Source: Streptomyces hygroscopicus
GTDB lineage: Bacteria > Actinomycetota > Actinomycetes > Streptomycetales > Streptomycetaceae
Length of the DNA stretch: 64,000 bases
Assembly: GCF_026168105.1 (NCBI RefSeq)
Contig: NZ_LBMW01000028.1
Span: forward strand, 1-64,000
Reading direction: 5' to 3'
Below the pieces are notes generated by a model. That model worked only from the letters and a program-made list of their open reading frames with translations. It had not been told where the DNA came from and ran no database searches. Below, in pieces: positions 62,180-64,000 of this stretch. Every line of letters starts with the position of its first letter. Position 1 is the stretch's first letter. The translations under genes were made by a program, and so were the position numbers.

Positions 62180-64000
62180 TCCGCCCCACCGCCGTTCTCG
62201 TCGCCAACCGCGGTGAGATAGCCCGCCGTGTGATCCGCACCGCCCGGAAGATGGGCTTGGGCACCGTCGCCGTCTTCTCCGACGCCGACCGGGCCGCCCC
62301 GCACGTCCGCGAGGCCGACCACGCGGTCCGCCTCGGTCCTGCGCCCGCCCGCGCGTCGTATCTGCGCGGCGAGGCGATCATCGAGGCCGCGCTCGCCCAG
62401 GGCGCGGGCATCATCCACCCAGGCTACGGCTTCCTCTCCGAGAACACCGTCTTCGCCCGTGCCGTCGAGGAGGCCGGTCTGCGTTTCGCGGGACCGACCG
62501 CCGACCAGATCACCGCCTTCGGTGAGAAGCACACCGCACGCGCCTTGGCCAAGGCCGCCGGAGTGCCGCTGCTGGCCGGGACGGAACTGCTGGCAAGCGC
62601 CGAGGAGGCCGTCACCGCGGCCGGGGCGATCGGGCTGCCCGTGATGGTCAAGGCCACCGGCGGTGGCGGCGGCATCGGCATGCAGGCCTGCGCCACCGCC
62701 GACGAGGTGCGTGAGGCATTCGCCCGCGTCGCGGCGCTCGCGGAGTCCAACTTCGGGTCCGCCGGGGTGTTCCTGGAGCGCCTCGTGCGCCCCGCCCGCC
62801 ATGTCGAGGTGCAGGTCTTCGGCGACGGCACCGGCCGGATCGCCGTCTTCGGCGACCGGGACTGCTCGTTGCAGCGCCGCAACCAGAAGGTCGTCGAGGA
62901 GGCCCCGGCCCCGGCCCTGCCTCCTCATGTGCGGGCAATGCTGCACGAGTCCTCGCGGCGGCTGCTCGCCTCGGTCGGCTACCGGGGCGCGGGGACCGTG
63001 GAGTTCGTCTACGACCCCCTGCGCGAGGAGGCCGCCTTCCTGGAGGTCAACACCCGTCTCCAGGTCGAGCACCCGGTGACCGAGGAGGCGTACGGCGTCG
63101 ACCTCGTCGAACTGATGCTCGTCCTGGCCCGCGACGGCTGGGTCGAGGACGCGGTGTTCGAGCGGGAGTGGACGCCCGCCGGGCATGCCGTGGAGGCTCG
63201 CGTCTACGCCGAGGACCCCGGCAAGGACTCGCTGCCGTCCTCGGGCCTGATCACCCGGGCGGCCTTCCCCGGCCAGGGCGCCGACAACATGCCCGGCGTG
63301 CGCGTCGACGGCTTTGCCGAAACCGGTCTGGAGGTCTCGCCGTACTACGACCCCATGCTCGCCAAGGTGATCGCGAGGGGCCCCACCCGGGAGGCCGCGT
63401 TCGACGTGCTCGGCCAGGCCCTGGCCGCGAGCCGGGTCGACGGCATCGTCACCAACCTGGGCCTGCTGCGCGAGCTGGCCGTGCGGGGCGAGGTACGCGA
63501 GGCGGTGCACAGTACGAGCACGCTCGCCACCACCGTCGACCCCGAGCCGCGCGTCGACGTCCTGGTGCCGGGCGCGATGACCACCGTCCAGGACCTTCCG
63601 GGCCGGCTCGGCTACTGGCACGTGGGCGTACCGCCGAGCGGCCCCTTCGACGCCGTCTCCTTCGCCGAGGCGAATCTGGCCGTCGGCAACCCGGCCCAGG
63701 CGCCTGGCCTGGAGGTCACCGCGGGCGGGCTGACCCTGCGCTTCTCGGCCGCCACCGTGGTCGCCGTCACCGGCGCCCCCGTCCCGGTCACGGCGGACGG
63801 CATCGCGGCAGCCCTGTGGGAGCCGGTCACGGTCCCGGCCGACGGCACCCTGGTGCTGGGCGCCTGCCGGGGGCCGGGTCTGCGCAGCTATGTGGCCGTC
63901 CGGGGCGGCATCGACGTACCCGGATATCTGGGCAGCGCCTCGACGTTCACCCTCGGCGGCTTCGGCGGGCACGGCGGTCGGGCGCTGCGCGCCGGGGATG
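62176..64000 (+). CDS. Urea/guanidine carboxylase, 5' part (cut by window end)
   Basis: The first about 608 codons of a biotin-dependent carboxylase; no stop before the window end. The biotin carboxylase domain has AVLVANRGEIARRVIRTARK, ATP-grasp loop KATGGGGGIGM (about 158), EVNTRLQVEHPVTEEAYG (about 291) and a C-terminal BC domain (GHAVEARVYAEDP, VSPYYDPMLAKVIARG). A KipA/AHS2-type carboxyltransferase domain begins near residue 459 (VLVPGAMTTVQDLPGRLGYW, VPPSGPFDAVSFAEANLAVG). The order is that of urea carboxylase and guanidine carboxylase. The residue that discriminates the two lies beyond the window. The start is GTG overlapping the UAAP2 stop. Confidence 0.92.
   Translation, partial: MIRPTAVLVANRGEIARRVIRTARKMGLGTVAVFSDADRAAPHVREADHAVRLGPAPARASYLRGEAIIEAALAQGAGIIHPGYGFLSENTVFARAVEEAGLRFAGPTADQITAFGEKHTARALAKAAGVPLLAGTELLASAEEAVTAAGAIGLPVMVKATGGGGGIGMQACATADEVREAFARVAALAESNFGSAGVFLERLVRPARHVEVQVFGDGTGRIAVFGDRDCSLQRRNQKVVEEAPAPALPPHVRAMLHESSRRLLASVGYRGAGTVEFVYDPLREEAAFLEVNTRLQVEHPVTEEAYGVDLVELMLVLARDGWVEDAVFEREWTPAGHAVEARVYAEDPGKDSLPSSGLITRAAFPGQGADNMPGVRVDGFAETGLEVSPYYDPMLAKVIARGPTREAAFDVLGQALAASRVDGIVTNLGLLRELAVRGEVREAVHSTSTLATTVDPEPRVDVLVPGAMTTVQDLPGRLGYWHVGVPPSGPFDAVSFAEANLAVGNPAQAPGLEVTAGGLTLRFSAATVVAVTGAPVPVTADGIAAALWEPVTVPADGTLVLGACRGPGLRSYVAVRGGIDVPGYLGSASTFTLGGFGGHGGRALRAGD

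Overview
The window looks like a Streptomyces chromosome, probably an arm or accessory region. Evidence: very high GC with G/C-ending codons; frequent GTG starts; an XRE/DUF397/HATPase regulator set; a PknB-type kinase; a mycothiol-type PIG-L amidase; many small exported proteins; and chitin/chitosan hydrolases behind DasR- and CsnR-type operators. At least thirteen fragments of different insertion sequences, integrases or recombinases are scattered through it, none intact, so the region has been rearranged repeatedly.

Layout. 0-2.4 kb: an adenylate-forming ligase and a methyltransferase, the edge of a possible biosynthetic locus, then a class-II tRNA with a UCA anticodon. 2.8-7.1 kb: a flavoprotein monooxygenase, a secreted GH18 chitinase and a DUF3291 protein. 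7.3-19.4 kb: small secreted proteins, a secreted C39-type peptidase and a lipoprotein, interrupted by a leader-peptide/attenuator-controlled GNAT-infA pair, a wHTH protein and a NarL-type two-component system. 20-21.9 kb: a polysaccharide lyase and a GH46 chitosanase behind a CsnR-type palindrome. 22-29.2 kb: an Smr protein, a PIG-L amidase, a Na+/H+ antiporter and a divergent tetR/fabF pair with twin operators.

29.2-33.4 kb: an IS481 fragment that has cut off an SbcC-like ATPase gene next to an intact sbcD-like gene, then three hypothetical genes. 33.5-44.7 kb: a defence island with an HTH-N6-methylase whose C-terminus looks HsdS-like, complete hsdM-hsdS-hsdR, and two co-directional genes of unknown function. 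44.8-48.2 kb: DUF397/XRE, an anti-sigma-type ATPase and a Ser/Thr kinase. 49.3-55.1 kb: mobile debris that has truncated a photolyase gene (its SDR partner is intact) and surrounds a frameshifted gene. 55-57.6 kb: a helicase-associated-domain protein and a conserved hypothetical. 58.7-64 kb: an operon with an APC permease, two DUF1989 proteins (UAAP1/UAAP2, i.e. CgdA/B-type) and the first ~608 codons of a urea/guanidine carboxylase running off the window.

Most notable: (i) the 17-codon leader ORF plus terminator in front of a GNAT acetyltransferase and an IF-1 paralogue, which suggests ribosome-sensing control of a small translation-stress operon; (ii) the UCA tRNA that does not match canonical tRNA-Sec geometry; (iii) the enlarged type I restriction island; (iv) the family of small paired-cysteine exported proteins that share or swap N- and C-terminal modules.
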